A DNA stretch of 64,000 nt from Ignavibacteriae bacterium HGW-Ignavibacteriae-2. GTDB lineage: Bacteria; Bacteroidota; Ignavibacteria; Ignavibacteriales; Melioribacteraceae. The stretch covers positions 139,038 to 203,037 of the forward strand of contig PGYT01000003.1 of the NCBI GenBank assembly GCA_002839805.1. Reading direction: 5' to 3'. Shown piece by piece: positions 38,063 through 47,321 of the stretch. The position numbers and the translations under genes are program-made. The notes below the pieces were generated by a model that was given only the letters and a program-made list of their open reading frames with translations, did no database searches and had not been told where the DNA came from. The first letter of the stretch is position 1; the number at the start of each line of letters is the position of its first letter.

Positions 38063-39424
38063 TTAAAAATATTCTCTTTCGCGAAATGCCACTCCAATTT
38101 CTTCACTAACGAATTTTTTCGCCTTTTCAGTGTCAACTTCATTTAACCCAACAATTGATAAAACAACTTTTGAAAACTCTTTACTTTTTTTTGCGAAGTC
38201 TATCATTTCAGCGTGCATACTTTCATTAACTCTCATCAAATTGGCATACTGTACAGGATCTGTAGAATTAAGACTTATGGATACAGTATCAATCAGTCCC
38301 TTCATTTCGGGAGTAATATCCCTTTTATTTATAAAATTACCATGTCCATCGGTATTTAGTCTAGTTTTACCGCCATTATCTTTAACATATTTTGCAATCT
38401 GTTTAACAATGTCCCAACGAATTGTGGGTTCCCCGTAACCACAGAATACTATCTCTTCGTACTTTTGTGGATCACCAATTTCATTTATATAGACGCTCGC
38501 AATTGGTTCCTGGGACTTGCTCATTTTTAACCTGTACCCTTTAATTGTAGCCTCACCTTTCCTATCGCAAAAAACACAGTCGGCATTACATCTGTTGGTT
38601 ACATTTATATAAAGTGAATTGCCTAATTTGTAAGTGAAAGTTAATTCCATCTTTTCCCCTATACCAAATAATTTATAAGCATTGTAGGAAGTAATTCTAG
38701 CAACGTCTTCCAAATCCAGATTATTAACTTCAGCTATTTTACTTGCAATCAAAGGAATATTGGCCGGTTCATTCCTTTTACCTCGGAATGGTACAGGAGT
38801 CATAAAAGGAGCGTCGGTCTCTAATAGCAAGTTATTAATGTTTATCGTTCTTAGAACATCTCTTAATCCATCGGCCTTTACAAATGTTATATTGCCAGGA
38901 AAGGATATATAGTGATTCATAGATATAAGTTCTTTTGCATCTTGGGCGGAACCTGCAAAACAATGAAATTGTGCTTTTAGCCCACTGTCTGCCGAATGTT
39001 TGCGAATAATTTTCATAACATCTTCATTGGAATCCCTGTTATGTATAATAACTGGCAGGTTCCGATTTTTTGCAAGCTCAATTTGTGCTTCGAAAGCTCT
39101 AATTTGAGTTTCGCGCGGCGAAAAATCGTAATAATAATCTAGTCCAATTTCGCCAATGGCAACATTTTTTTTGTGCGAGGCAAGTTCTTCAATTTTTTGC
39201 AACCATTTATCATCCCATTTTTCTGTATCATGTGGATGAACTCCAACCGACGCGTAAACACAATCGAACTTATCGGCAAGTGCCAATGCCTGTTCAGAAG
39301 TCTCAATCGATGTGCCGGGGACAATTATATATTTAACCCCGGCGCTATTGGCTTTATCAATTACTTGCTGCAGATCGTCGTTAAAATTTTCGAAAAATAA
39401 GTGTGCATGTGTATCTATAAACAT
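38063..39424 (-). CDS. TatD family nuclease fused to a TatD-linked radical SAM domain
   Basis: A 453-residue two-domain protein. Residues 1-257 are a TatD metal-dependent DNase/hydrolase with all expected ligands: His6 and His8 (THAH), Glu92 (GEIGLDYY), His128 (IIHNR), His154 and Asp204 (ETDAP). Residues about 259-453 are a radical SAM domain of the short TatD-linked type, with its 4Fe-4S cysteines 279, 283 and 286 in CNADCVFC and a CGYGEPTIRWD segment in place of the usual GGE motif. In many genomes the two are neighbouring genes; here they are one frame, joined at GIGEKMELTF, where the Met could be the old start codon. The substrate of the radical SAM part is unknown. Confidence 0.9.
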   Translation of the reverse strand: MFIDTHAHLFFENFNDDLQQVIDKANSAGVKYIIVPGTSIETSEQALALADKFDCVYASVGVHPHDTEKWDDKWLQKIEELASHKKNVAIGEIGLDYYYDFSPRETQIRAFEAQIELAKNRNLPVIIHNRDSNEDVMKIIRKHSADSGLKAQFHCFAGSAQDAKELISMNHYISFPGNITFVKADGLRDVLRTININNLLLETDAPFMTPVPFRGKRNEPANIPLIASKIAEVNNLDLEDVARITSYNAYKLFGIGEKMELTFTYKLGNSLYINVTNRCNADCVFCDRKGEATIKGYRLKMSKSQEPIASVYINEIGDPQKYEEIVFCGYGEPTIRWDIVKQIAKYVKDNGGKTRLNTDGHGNFINKRDITPEMKGLIDTVSISLNSTDPVQYANLMRVNESMHAEMIDFAKKSKEFSKVVLSIVGLNEVDTEKAKKFVSEEIGVAFREREYF

Positions 39425-39469
39425 AATTTAATTCTTTCTATTTCATTAAAAATTATCACGAAGTTATTT

Positions 39470-40498
39470 TTAAACTACTTCGCCAATTATATACAAAGTT
39501 TCATTCATAGCAGAGCAGATTGCTTTTATTTCATTAACATCATTCTTATTCACCAAAACAATTAATCCTATTCCAAGATTAAAAGCTTTCCGCATTTCCT
39601 CATCCGAAATATTTCCAGTTTGTTTTATCAGACTAAATATTGCCGGCAATTCCCATGCTTCCCAATCAATTTTAATATTTAATCCTTCGGGAACAACACG
39701 TTTTGTATTGCCGATAATGCCGCCACCTGTAATGTGCGAAAATGCTTTCACTTTTATTTGACCTTTGATTTCATGAATAAGTTTTAAGTAAGATTTATGA
39801 ACTGCAAGTAACGCGTCGCCTAAGGATGTTGGAAGTCCTCCTGGCGAATCGTTGAGGGAATATTTTTCTAAAAGAACTTTTCTAGCTAACGAATAACCGT
39901 TAGTGTGTAAGCCAGTTGAGGGAAAACCGATTAATATATCGCCTTTTTCAACGTCTTTCCCGTCAATTATCTCATCTTTTTCTACAATACCCACTATTGT
40001 TCCCGAAATATCATATTCCCCATCTTGGTAAAATCCAGGCATTTCAGCGGTTTCGCCTCCCACTAAAGCAACATTATTTTCTCTGCAAGCGACTGAAAAG
40101 CCTTCAATGATTTTTTCGGCGATATCGGGAACCAATTTTCCGAACGCAAGATAATCCATAAAATATAAAGGTTTTGCTCCACAAACAGCAATATCATTTA
40201 TACAATGATTTACAAGATCCTGCCCTACCGTGTCGTGTTTATTAAGCATAAAAGCAATCTTCAATTTGGTGCCTACACCATCAACACTTGATACTAAAAC
40301 AGGCTTCTCAAATTCGTTTTTATCGATTTCGTAAAGTGCGCCGAAATGTCCAATGTTTGCGAGAACATTCTTATTGAACGTTGATTTGACATGTTTTTTA
40401 ATTCTATCGACAGTTTCTTCACCCGCCTTTATGTCCACACCGGCGGATTTATAGGATTCGCTCACGAATTCTCCAATTAATTTATATTTCAAAGCCAA
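39470..40498 (-). CDS. purM: Phosphoribosylformylglycinamidine cyclo-ligase
   Basis: A 342-residue ATP-dependent enzyme that closes the imidazole ring in purine synthesis (FGAM to AIR). SVDGVGTKLKIA, HDTVGQDLVNHCINDIAVCGA, LVGGETAEMPGFY and FSHITGGGIIGN are conserved PurM blocks in the correct order. Length is normal. It is the first of a set of minus-strand genes (purM, tatD fusion, prmA) with 40-45 bp gaps. Confidence 0.96.
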   Translation of the reverse strand: MALKYKLIGEFVSESYKSAGVDIKAGEETVDRIKKHVKSTFNKNVLANIGHFGALYEIDKNEFEKPVLVSSVDGVGTKLKIAFMLNKHDTVGQDLVNHCINDIAVCGAKPLYFMDYLAFGKLVPDIAEKIIEGFSVACRENNVALVGGETAEMPGFYQDGEYDISGTIVGIVEKDEIIDGKDVEKGDILIGFPSTGLHTNGYSLARKVLLEKYSLNDSPGGLPTSLGDALLAVHKSYLKLIHEIKGQIKVKAFSHITGGGIIGNTKRVVPEGLNIKIDWEAWELPAIFSLIKQTGNISDEEMRKAFNLGIGLIVLVNKNDVNEIKAICSAMNETLYIIGEVV

Positions 40499-40756
40499 AG
40501 ATATTAAATGGAACGCTATTTATCTCGAAAGTGTACAAATAATTCGAAATACATTTTAATATTTACAAATAAATAACGAATTCCAGAGAACTAAAATTCC
40601 CAGAAAACACTAAATTTAACTGGAAACTAAACTGAGAAATAATCATCAAATAATGTTGTTATAAAAAACTTTGTAAATTATACTTAACTAACTGAAAAAC
40701 ATAAGGATTTTGAGTATTTTTACAATTAGATTAAAATTAAGTACGTAAATTATAAT

Positions 40757-41809
40757 ATGCATTCAATAGAATTAACTGATAGGGAAAAATCGATACTGCG
40801 GCATGTTGTGCAACAGTTTATTTTAACCGCCAGTCCGGTAGGTTCCAGGAATATTTCTAAACGGTATAATATAGGTCTTTCCCCGGCCAGTATAAGAAAT
40901 ATAATGGCAGATCTGGAGGAGACGGGTTATTTAAACCACCCTCACACATCTGCCGGTAGAATTCCCACAGATATGGGATACAGGTTTTATGTTGATTCGC
41001 TTATGGATCCTCCGACACTTAACGAAGAAGCTATTAAAAAAATTGATTCTACATTAGAAGCCGGACATACTGAAACAAATGAATTGATTGAACTAACATC
41101 TATTTTGTTGAGCGAACTTACTAATCAACTGGCCTGTATAACTTTCCCAAAATTCGATAACGCTGTTTTGGAAAAAATCCAATTGGTTCAATTGTCAATA
41201 AACAGAATTCTAGTGGTTTTAACAGTAAAATCAGGATTGGTTAGAACTATTACTTTGGAAATAACAAAAGAAGCTACATTAATTAATCTTCAATCTATAC
41301 AACAAATATTAAATGAAAGGCTAAGCGGATTAAAATTTACTGAGATCAGAAAAACTTTCAGTGAGAGATTAAAAGATTATAATCGCGATGAACTCAAACC
41401 TATAGTTCGTTTGTTCATTGATTCTGTTGATAAAATTTTTGCCAGTATGCCCGAAAAAAACAAAGCCGTAATTAGCGGTGCGACTAATGTATTAAAACAA
41501 CCGGAATTTGAAATTCATCAAAATTTTCAAGGAATTATCGAATTAATAGAAAATAAAAATGTAGTTATTCATCTAATGGAAAAAGGTTTTAAAGCTGAAC
41601 ATGTTCCTATAAATATAAAGATAGGATCGGAAAATATGGACGAACAATTTTCTGATTTCAGTTTAATTACAAAAGAATATAAATTTGGCGAAGTTAGCGG
41701 TACTGTGGGTATAATAGGTCCTAAAAGAATGGAATATTCTAAAGTTGTTGCCGCTGTTATGTATGTTGCTGAGTCTTTATCGAATGAATTGAAAAAAGTT
41801 AATTATTAA
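40757..41809 (+). CDS. hrcA: Heat-inducible transcription repressor HrcA
   Basis: A 350-residue repressor. The N-terminal winged helix (LTDREKSILRHVVQQFILTASPVGSRNISKR, then SPASIRNIMADLEETGYL and HPHTSAGRIPTDMGYRFYVD) is unmistakable; DFSLITKEYKFG and GTVGIIGPKRMEYSKVVA form the C-terminal sensing part. It leads the hrcA-grpE-dnaJ unit. I see no CIRCE element (TTAGCACTC-N9-GAGTGCTAA) in the 258 bp upstream, so its operator is probably at another locus such as groESL. Confidence 0.96.
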   Translation: MHSIELTDREKSILRHVVQQFILTASPVGSRNISKRYNIGLSPASIRNIMADLEETGYLNHPHTSAGRIPTDMGYRFYVDSLMDPPTLNEEAIKKIDSTLEAGHTETNELIELTSILLSELTNQLACITFPKFDNAVLEKIQLVQLSINRILVVLTVKSGLVRTITLEITKEATLINLQSIQQILNERLSGLKFTEIRKTFSERLKDYNRDELKPIVRLFIDSVDKIFASMPEKNKAVISGATNVLKQPEFEIHQNFQGIIELIENKNVVIHLMEKGFKAEHVPINIKIGSENMDEQFSDFSLITKEYKFGEVSGTVGIIGPKRMEYSKVVAAVMYVAESLSNELKKVNY

Positions 41810-41844
41810 TGATATTATAGTGAAAGAAATTTAATGGAGTAGTA

Positions 41845-42465
41845 ATGAAGAAAAAAGAACACGAAATAAAAGAAACACCAATTGAAAATTCTGAAGAAAT
41901 ACAAAATGAAATAGATAATGAAGCCGGCGAACAAAACAAGATTGAAATTGAGTCGGAATATTTAACAAGGATTCAAGACTTAGAAGAAAAAAACAAAGAA
42001 TTAAACGATAGATTGTTGAGACGTGCCGCAGAGTTTGAAAATTATAAAAGACGCACCGAACAAGATCAACTGAACCTTCTTAAATATGCGGCCGAGCCTT
42101 TCATTATAAAGACACTATCAATTTATGATGATTTGCAAAGGTCACTAAATCATATCAACGACGAAAACAACAATCAGTCCTTAAAAGACGGACTAAAATT
42201 AGTTTTAGACAAATTTACAAAAACATTGATGGATCTTGGTGTCGAAAAGATTAAAAGTAAAGGGGAACAGTTTGATTTTAATTTTCATGAAGCTTTAATG
42301 CAGCGAGTAACGCCGGAATATCCTTCAAACACAATAATTGAAGAAGTTGAAGCTGGTTACATGTACAAAGATAAAGTTATTAAACATTCTAAAGTTATTG
42401 TTAGTCATGCCCCCGATGAGGAAGAAAAAAACTCTGACGATAATAACGAAGCAATGGAAAATTAA
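41845..42465 (+). CDS. grpE: Nucleotide exchange factor GrpE
   Basis: A 206-residue co-chaperone that releases ADP from DnaK. A charged, disordered N-terminus (about 1-45) is followed by a long coiled coil (LEEKNKELNDRLLRRAAEFENYKRRTE) and the C-terminal beta domain (FDFNFHEALMQ, then GYMYKDKVIKHSKVIVS). It starts 35 nt after hrcA. dnaK is not in the window. Confidence 0.95.
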   Translation: MKKKEHEIKETPIENSEEIQNEIDNEAGEQNKIEIESEYLTRIQDLEEKNKELNDRLLRRAAEFENYKRRTEQDQLNLLKYAAEPFIIKTLSIYDDLQRSLNHINDENNNQSLKDGLKLVLDKFTKTLMDLGVEKIKSKGEQFDFNFHEALMQRVTPEYPSNTIIEEVEAGYMYKDKVIKHSKVIVSHAPDEEEKNSDDNNEAMEN

Positions 42466-42479
42466 AAGGATTTGATTAA

Positions 42480-43601
42480 ATGAGTAAAAGAGATTATTAC
42501 GAGATACTTGGTGTAGAAAAAAATGCATCGGAAGACGATATTAAAAAGTCTTATAGAAAATTAGCCATGCAGTATCATCCTGATAGAAATCCGGATAATA
42601 AAGAAGCCGAAGAAAAATTTAAAGAAGCCGCTGAAGCATACGAAGTTTTGAGTAATTCTGAAAAAAGAACTAAATATGACAGATTTGGACATAGTGGAAT
42701 GAAAGGCGGGCAAGATTTTCATGGATTTACTGACGCCAATGATATTTTTAGTCATTTCTCGGATATATTCGGGGGATCATTCGGCGGTTCATCAATATTC
42801 GATGATTTTTTTGGAGGTGGTGGACGTTCACGCGGAACAAGACAGCGCAGCACTGGAACTCCAGGTTCGGATCTTAAAATTACACTTAAACTAACTCTCG
42901 AAGAAATTGCCTCAGGTACAACAAAAAAAATAAAGCTGAAAAAACACAAAAGTTGCTCAACATGTAATGGTACCGGTGCAAAAGATACGAATTCCTTTAA
43001 AACATGCACTGTTTGTCAGGGCAGCGGAGAAGTAAGGCAGGTATCCAGATCATTATTCGGACAGTTTGTTAACATTCAACCTTGTCAAAACTGTTCTGGT
43101 ACCGGAAAAGTGATTTCATCACCCTGTGTAAAATGTAAAGGCGAGGGCCGGGAATACGAAGAATCAACAATTAAAATTAATGTGCCGGCAGGTGTAACGG
43201 ACAATAGTTATATGACATTAAGAGGTGAAGGCAACGCTGGTAAAAATGGTGGACACGCTGGGGATATAATTGTTGTTTTTAAAGAATTACAGCATGAGTA
43301 TTTTGTTCGCGATGGAGACGATGTTATATATGAATTGTTTATAAGTTATCCGGAAGCAGTTTTGGGAAGTGATGTTGAAATACCTACTTTAAATGGCAGA
43401 GCCAAATTAAAAATTGAAGCGGGTATTCAGCCGGGTAAATTTTTAAAAATGCGTGATAAAGGCATTCAACACCTTAATCGGCATGGAGCCGGTGATCAAC
43501 TTGTTAAAGTGAATGTTTTTGTGCCGCAAAAAGTATCGGCGAAAGAAAAGGAACTATTGAAAGAATTACAGAATCAACCTAATATTAAAGTTCCGATATA
43601 A
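42480..43601 (+). CDS. dnaJ: Chaperone protein DnaJ
   Basis: A 373-residue type I Hsp40. The J domain ([12 protein letters not shown]) contains HPD at about 33-35. A Gly/Phe-rich linker (about 75-115) follows, then four CxxCxGxG zinc repeats ([32 protein letters not shown]) and the substrate-binding C-terminal domains. It starts 14 nt after grpE. Confidence 0.97.
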   Translation: MSKRDYYEILGVEKNASEDDIKKSYRKLAMQYHPDRNPDNKEAEEKFKEAAEAYEVLSNSEKRTKYDRFGHSGMKGGQDFHGFTDANDIFSHFSDIFGGSFGGSSIFDDFFGGGGRSRGTRQRSTGTPGSDLKITLKLTLEEIASGTTKKIKLKKHKSCSTCNGTGAKDTNSFKTCTVCQGSGEVRQVSRSLFGQFVNIQPCQNCSGTGKVISSPCVKCKGEGREYEESTIKINVPAGVTDNSYMTLRGEGNAGKNGGHAGDIIVVFKELQHEYFVRDGDDVIYELFISYPEAVLGSDVEIPTLNGRAKLKIEAGIQPGKFLKMRDKGIQHLNRHGAGDQLVKVNVFVPQKVSAKEKELLKELQNQPNIKVPI

Positions 43602-43633
43602 GTAAGATTTAACAATATTTGGAATAGATAATT

Positions 43634-44128
43634 ATTTTAAAGAAATTTTTAAAACGGCTTGGTTTTACTGAAACCGAATCAAAAGTCGTGCTGTTTCTTT
43701 CAACGGCATTAATAATAGGAGCCGGTTCGTACTTCTTAAAGAATTACAGGACAAAATACGAACAAAAGGAATTCGATTATTCTAAAACTGATAGTTCTTT
43801 TTATGCGGGTGAAAAATCGGATGGTTTAAAAAAAGATTCATTCAAAATAACAGACAAAAAAGTTGATTATGAGTCGGAACTTTTAGATTTTAGTAAAAAT
43901 AAAATAAAATCGGAAGTAGACTCCGCAAAAAGCACTCAAATAAATTTAAATACCGCGGATATAAGTTTGTTAACCTCTTTACCCGGTATTGGCGAAAAAA
44001 CTGCTGAAAAAATAATTGAGTTGAGAAAAAAAAGAAAAGGTTTTAAAAGTTTAGAAGAATTGCTCCTGGTTAAAGGTATCGGGAAATCCAAATTGGATCG
44101 AATTAGAAAATTTTTAATTATTGAATAA
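43634..44128 (+). CDS. ComEA-like helix-hairpin-helix DNA-binding protein, start codon non-AUG
   Basis: A membrane-anchored protein with one hydrophobic segment near the N-terminus (VVLFLSTALIIGAGSYF) and a C-terminal double helix-hairpin-helix of ComEA type (INLNTADISLLTSLPGIGEKTAEKIIELR, discussed as two hairpins LPGIGEKTA and VKGIGKSKL). ComEA binds incoming DNA during natural transformation. The first standard start is GTG at 43688, which would begin inside the anchor helix. The frame stays open back to a TAG at 43625 and encodes a basic lead LKKFLKRLGFTETESK, which looks like the normal cytoplasmic end. The only initiators there are ATT or ATA (43628-43634); I place the start at ATT 43634 tentatively. 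Confidence 0.75.
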   Translation: MLKKFLKRLGFTETESKVVLFLSTALIIGAGSYFLKNYRTKYEQKEFDYSKTDSSFYAGEKSDGLKKDSFKITDKKVDYESELLDFSKNKIKSEVDSAKSTQINLNTADISLLTSLPGIGEKTAEKIIELRKKRKGFKSLEELLLVKGIGKSKLDRIRKFLIIE

Positions 44129-44151
44129 ATATTTATCACCTGGAGGAAAAA

Positions 44152-44715
44152 ATGAGTGCAAAGTCAGAACCGTGGTATATTCATGCGATTTTGTATGTTA
44201 TAATCTTTGCTTTAGCTTATGTATTAATTAGGGTAGCAATTATCGATCCTACTGAAGTTATTGAAAAAGAAACCTATATTAAAACCGAGAGCCGGTTAAG
44301 AATGAGCAATTTAAGAGAAGCTCAAATTTTATGGCAAAAACGATTCGGTACTTTTACCGACAATTTGGATACTTTAATCGGTTTTATTAAAAATGATACC
44401 GGTGTTGCAAAATTATTAACTGGTTTCGACTCAACAAGAATGAAATCTACAAATCCTTTCAAAAACTTGTCTACAGGATCTTTTGTGGCAGATTCACTTT
44501 TTTATTATCCCGGAAATCATTTACGTTTTGTAATGAGAGTGGATACATCAACCGCTGTTGATACAATCATTAATAGACGAGGCACTATAGTAAAAATTGA
44601 TTCTTCGAAAACAATGGGTTCAAGATATTTGATTGAGACTCCAGATTCCTTAAATAGAGACAAAATTGGGGATTTGTTTTCAGACGCTCTTAAAAATACT
44701 GCCTCATGGGAATAG
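44152..44715 (+). CDS. Unknown protein with N-terminal membrane anchor, in comEA/pilM-like cluster
   Basis: A 187-residue protein with one transmembrane segment (about 11-30) and a soluble part, presumably periplasmic. RMSNLREAQILWQKRFGTFTDNLDTLIGFIKND recalls the region behind the N-terminal helix of pseudopilins, though there is no type III leader peptidase site. A good ribosome site (GGAGG, 8 nt upstream) supports the start. The gene lies 23 nt after comEA and 9 nt before the PilM-like gene, so the three probably form one operon for DNA uptake or a pilus-like machine; that is inference. Confidence 0.7.
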   Translation: MSAKSEPWYIHAILYVIIFALAYVLIRVAIIDPTEVIEKETYIKTESRLRMSNLREAQILWQKRFGTFTDNLDTLIGFIKNDTGVAKLLTGFDSTRMKSTNPFKNLSTGSFVADSLFYYPGNHLRFVMRVDTSTAVDTIINRRGTIVKIDSSKTMGSRYLIETPDSLNRDKIGDLFSDALKNTASWE

Positions 44716-44724
44716 GCTATTAAT

Positions 44725-45654
44725 TTGAGTATGACTCGTTATCACAATCATGCTGGTTTTCAGATTTCAAATAAATTGCTCCGGTTAGTTGAAGTCAAAA
44801 ACAAAAGTAAACATTTTGTTCTGGAGAATATTGACGAAGAATATTTTGGTGAGTTTTTTAAGTTTGGTGATAAGGAAACAAAACTTATCACCATTCTCCA
44901 GGATTCTTTCGATAAATTAATTTTACGCAATCCTCTGTCAAGTAATTCAGTCTCATTTACTCTGCCTTCCAATGTGTTTAATATGTTCCAAATTCCATAC
45001 GATGATGCTTTAACCAAAAGAGATTTGGAAGAGCATATAAATTGGGAGCTTTCTGTTTTGCTTCCTGAGCAAAATATTAATGACTTGGCTATTCAGACAA
45101 TAAAAATTAATAATAGTAAACTGAGGGAAGGCTCTTTTCTTATTTTATTAACTCTTCCTAAAAACTGGATACAGTTGTTAAATAAATTTTGCACACGAAA
45201 TAATGTTGTATTAAAGTTTATTGATAACGAACATTTGTCGGCTAACAACTTATTGTACCTTCAAAATTACCTTCTTGAAAATAAATTATACATCACTGTG
45301 TTGATCAGAGAAAATTATATATCGGTTATTTTGTTGGAGAAAAATTTGCCCGTGCATATAAATATAAGCAGTTATGATAATTCCAATGATATTGTGGAGG
45401 TGCTTACAAATGAATTGGATAAAATTTCCAAAAAATTTGAAGAAGTTATTGAAATAGAACAATCGTTTGTTTTCGGTGAGCCATTGCCTGAAATGATACT
45501 TAAGAATATAAGAGAAAATACAGGTTTAAAACTAATTTCGGTAGATCCTTTTCTGAATATAAAAAAGAGTGAAAAGGTAACTGAAAAAAATGAATTCATC
45601 GAAAATCCCTCAATTTTTTCCACTGCCGCGGGTATCGCGTATAGGCTTGTTTAA
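44725..45654 (+). CDS. PilM-like actin-fold protein
   Basis: A 309-residue protein with the weak signature of the type IV pilus assembly factor PilM/GspL family: VSFTLPSNVFNMFQIPYDDALTKRDLEEHINWELSVLLP matches the conserved EEL-hxxxIxWE stretch (about 73-112), and the C-terminus ends FSTAAGIAYRLV like the closing AAGLALR motif. The ATP-binding residues are not well kept. A TTG at 44725 has an AGG 8 nt upstream; the ATG at 44731 is the alternative start. It closes the comEA group. Confidence 0.65.
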   Translation: MSMTRYHNHAGFQISNKLLRLVEVKNKSKHFVLENIDEEYFGEFFKFGDKETKLITILQDSFDKLILRNPLSSNSVSFTLPSNVFNMFQIPYDDALTKRDLEEHINWELSVLLPEQNINDLAIQTIKINNSKLREGSFLILLTLPKNWIQLLNKFCTRNNVVLKFIDNEHLSANNLLYLQNYLLENKLYITVLIRENYISVILLEKNLPVHINISSYDNSNDIVEVLTNELDKISKKFEEVIEIEQSFVFGEPLPEMILKNIRENTGLKLISVDPFLNIKKSEKVTEKNEFIENPSIFSTAAGIAYRLV

Positions 45655-45671
45655 ACTTACAGCCCCTACAT

Positions 45672-45932
45672 TTACATTGCCACAATTTTATTTTCGTCTT
45701 TAATTAATGCATTTTTAATATTCATAAAATTTTGAAAATTTGAGACTGAATTTCCGTGAATAATTATTCCTATAATATTCTTTTGGGAATCTTCCTCCAA
45801 CTCGAAAAAACAGTTATTGTAAGAAAAAAAATAGGCACTCCCAAAGTCGAAAATTTTAATTTTTAACACACATAATTTTTGTTCAATCTTATCGAAAGCC
45901 ATGGGGCTGTTTAAGGCAATCCTACAACTCAT
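45672..45932 (-). CDS. Small hypothetical protein
   Basis: An 86-residue reading frame on the strand opposite to the flanking genes, with a plausible mixed composition and a beta-alpha pattern (KIKIFDFGSAYFFSYNNCFFELEED, then IIGIIIHGNSVSNFQNFMNIKNALIKDEN). There is only a weak ribosome site (TGGA). It fills most of the gap between the PilM-like gene and rsmD. I do not recognise it; it may be real or chance. Confidence 0.4.
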   Translation of the reverse strand: MSCRIALNSPMAFDKIEQKLCVLKIKIFDFGSAYFFSYNNCFFELEEDSQKNIIGIIIHGNSVSNFQNFMNIKNALIKDENKIVAM

Positions 45933-46090
45933 AGATATTCCAGTTTAAGATGTGCGGCTAAATCCCTTAGACATCTATTTATATAGAAATAAGTATTAAA
46001 TTTATTTTTTTATAAAAAACATGAAACTATTTTACAAAAAAAATTTTATTCTTATCCGAAGCAATAAAAATTAATATGCAGAATAATTAA

Positions 46091-46633
46091 ATGAGAATTA
46101 TTTCAGGCAAATATAAAGGGCACCCGGTAAAATTTCCGAACTCCAAATTAGTTAGGCCAACAACCGATAGAAACAGAGAAACAATATTTAACTTTCTTAA
46201 TAATATTTTTGAATTCGAGGGAGCAATTGTTTGTGAACTTTTTGCCGGATCGGGCGCGTTAGGACTTGAGGCCTTAAGCCGTGGAGCAATGCACATCGAT
46301 TTTGTTGAGAAAAACTATAAAGTGTCGAGAGTATTGTTGGAGAATATTGAAAAGTTGAAAGCTGCCGAATATTGCAACGTAATTGTGGGTGACGCTGTAA
46401 AATTTTCAAAGAACGAGGATCACAGTAGTTATGATCTTATTTTGGCCGACCCACCATATTTTGATTATAATATTTATGAAATAGTGGAGAGAATTAAATT
46501 GAACAAATTTCTTACTCCGGTGGGGATGATGATTATTGAAAGATCCATTCAAACTGTAGATAAAGACACTGAAAAATTTGGAGTTAAACCGGTAAAGAAT
46601 TTGAGTGACAGTGTTATTTACCTGATAGAATAA
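46091..46633 (+). CDS. rsmD: 16S rRNA (guanine(966)-N(2))-methyltransferase
   Basis: A 180-residue SAM-dependent methyltransferase. MRIISGKYKG, RPTTDRNRETIFNFL, the SAM loop LFAGSGALGLEALSRGA (about 50-66) and the catalytic DPPYFDY are all in the RsmD arrangement. It modifies G966 in the small-subunit rRNA. coaD follows 137 bp later, a frequent neighbour. Confidence 0.94.
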   Translation: MRIISGKYKGHPVKFPNSKLVRPTTDRNRETIFNFLNNIFEFEGAIVCELFAGSGALGLEALSRGAMHIDFVEKNYKVSRVLLENIEKLKAAEYCNVIVGDAVKFSKNEDHSSYDLILADPPYFDYNIYEIVERIKLNKFLTPVGMMIIERSIQTVDKDTEKFGVKPVKNLSDSVIYLIE

Positions 46634-46770
46634 ATTATTTGAATTCAACATGTAAATTTGCTCGTCAAAATTTTATTAAATATAATAAATAGTAAATTTT
46701 TGGTGGATTTAAGTGTTGGCTGTATTAATATTGTAGTCTATTTTTTTTATAATAATTAGAAAAAACAAAC

Positions 46771-47298
46771 ATGAAAAGAGTAATTTATCCCGGAACTTTC
46801 GACCCCGTTACAAACGGTCATATAGATGTTATTCACAGAGCAACTGGTCTTTTCGACGAAGTGGTTGTAACTGTCGCTCGCAATCCCTCAAAATCCCCAT
46901 TGTTTACAGTTTCCGAAAGATTATTTATGCTGAAAGAATGTTTGAAAGAATTTGAAAATGTAGTGGTCGATTCTTTTAGCGGATTAATTGTTGACCATGC
47001 TAAAGAAGTTGAGGCCATAGGAATTATAAGGGGATTGAGAGCTGTCAGCGATTTTGAATATGAATTTCAGATGGCGCTTATGAACAGAAAATTGGATGAG
47101 AATTTACGAACAATTTTCCTTATGCCTCATGAAAAGTATACATATCTTAACTCAACAATTGTGAGAAATTTGGCACAATTCGACGGAGACATAAGCGATT
47201 TTGTACCACCAATAGTTGTTGAAAAGCTCAAAGAAAAAAACTTGTATATAATAAAGAATGGTGATATAAGAAAACAGGAGCTTAGAGAAGATTTTTAA
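46771..47298 (+). CDS. coaD: Phosphopantetheine adenylyltransferase
   Basis: A 175-residue enzyme for the fourth step of coenzyme A synthesis. YPGTFDPVTNGHIDVIHRA contains the TxGH nucleotide motif (about 10-18), RGLRAVSDFEYEFQMALMNR is the substrate-binding block and STIVRNLA the second ATP motif (normally SSTxVRE). The extra 15 residues at the C-terminus (IKNGDIRKQELREDF) are unremarkable. Confidence 0.95.
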   Translation: MKRVIYPGTFDPVTNGHIDVIHRATGLFDEVVVTVARNPSKSPLFTVSERLFMLKECLKEFENVVVDSFSGLIVDHAKEVEAIGIIRGLRAVSDFEYEFQMALMNRKLDENLRTIFLMPHEKYTYLNSTIVRNLAQFDGDISDFVPPIVVEKLKEKNLYIIKNGDIRKQELREDF

Positions 47299-47308
47299 TC
47301 TCCTCTAA
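47282..47308. terminator. Stem-loop at the coaD / symporter convergent junction
   Basis: TTAGAG-A-AGATT and AATCT-C-CTCTAA form an almost perfect stem (one A/C mismatch) over a TTT loop, covering the coaD stop codon and lying 14 nt from the stop of the convergent symporter gene. No strong T-run follows, so it is a weak terminator candidate. Confidence 0.35.
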
Positions 47309-47321
47309 ACTCATGAAAAAA

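Noticed and set aside
40499..40756. CIRCE operator in front of hrcA
   Set aside because: I looked for TTAGCACTC-N9-GAGTGCTAA and found neither arm, even allowing two mismatches, so no operator is called.
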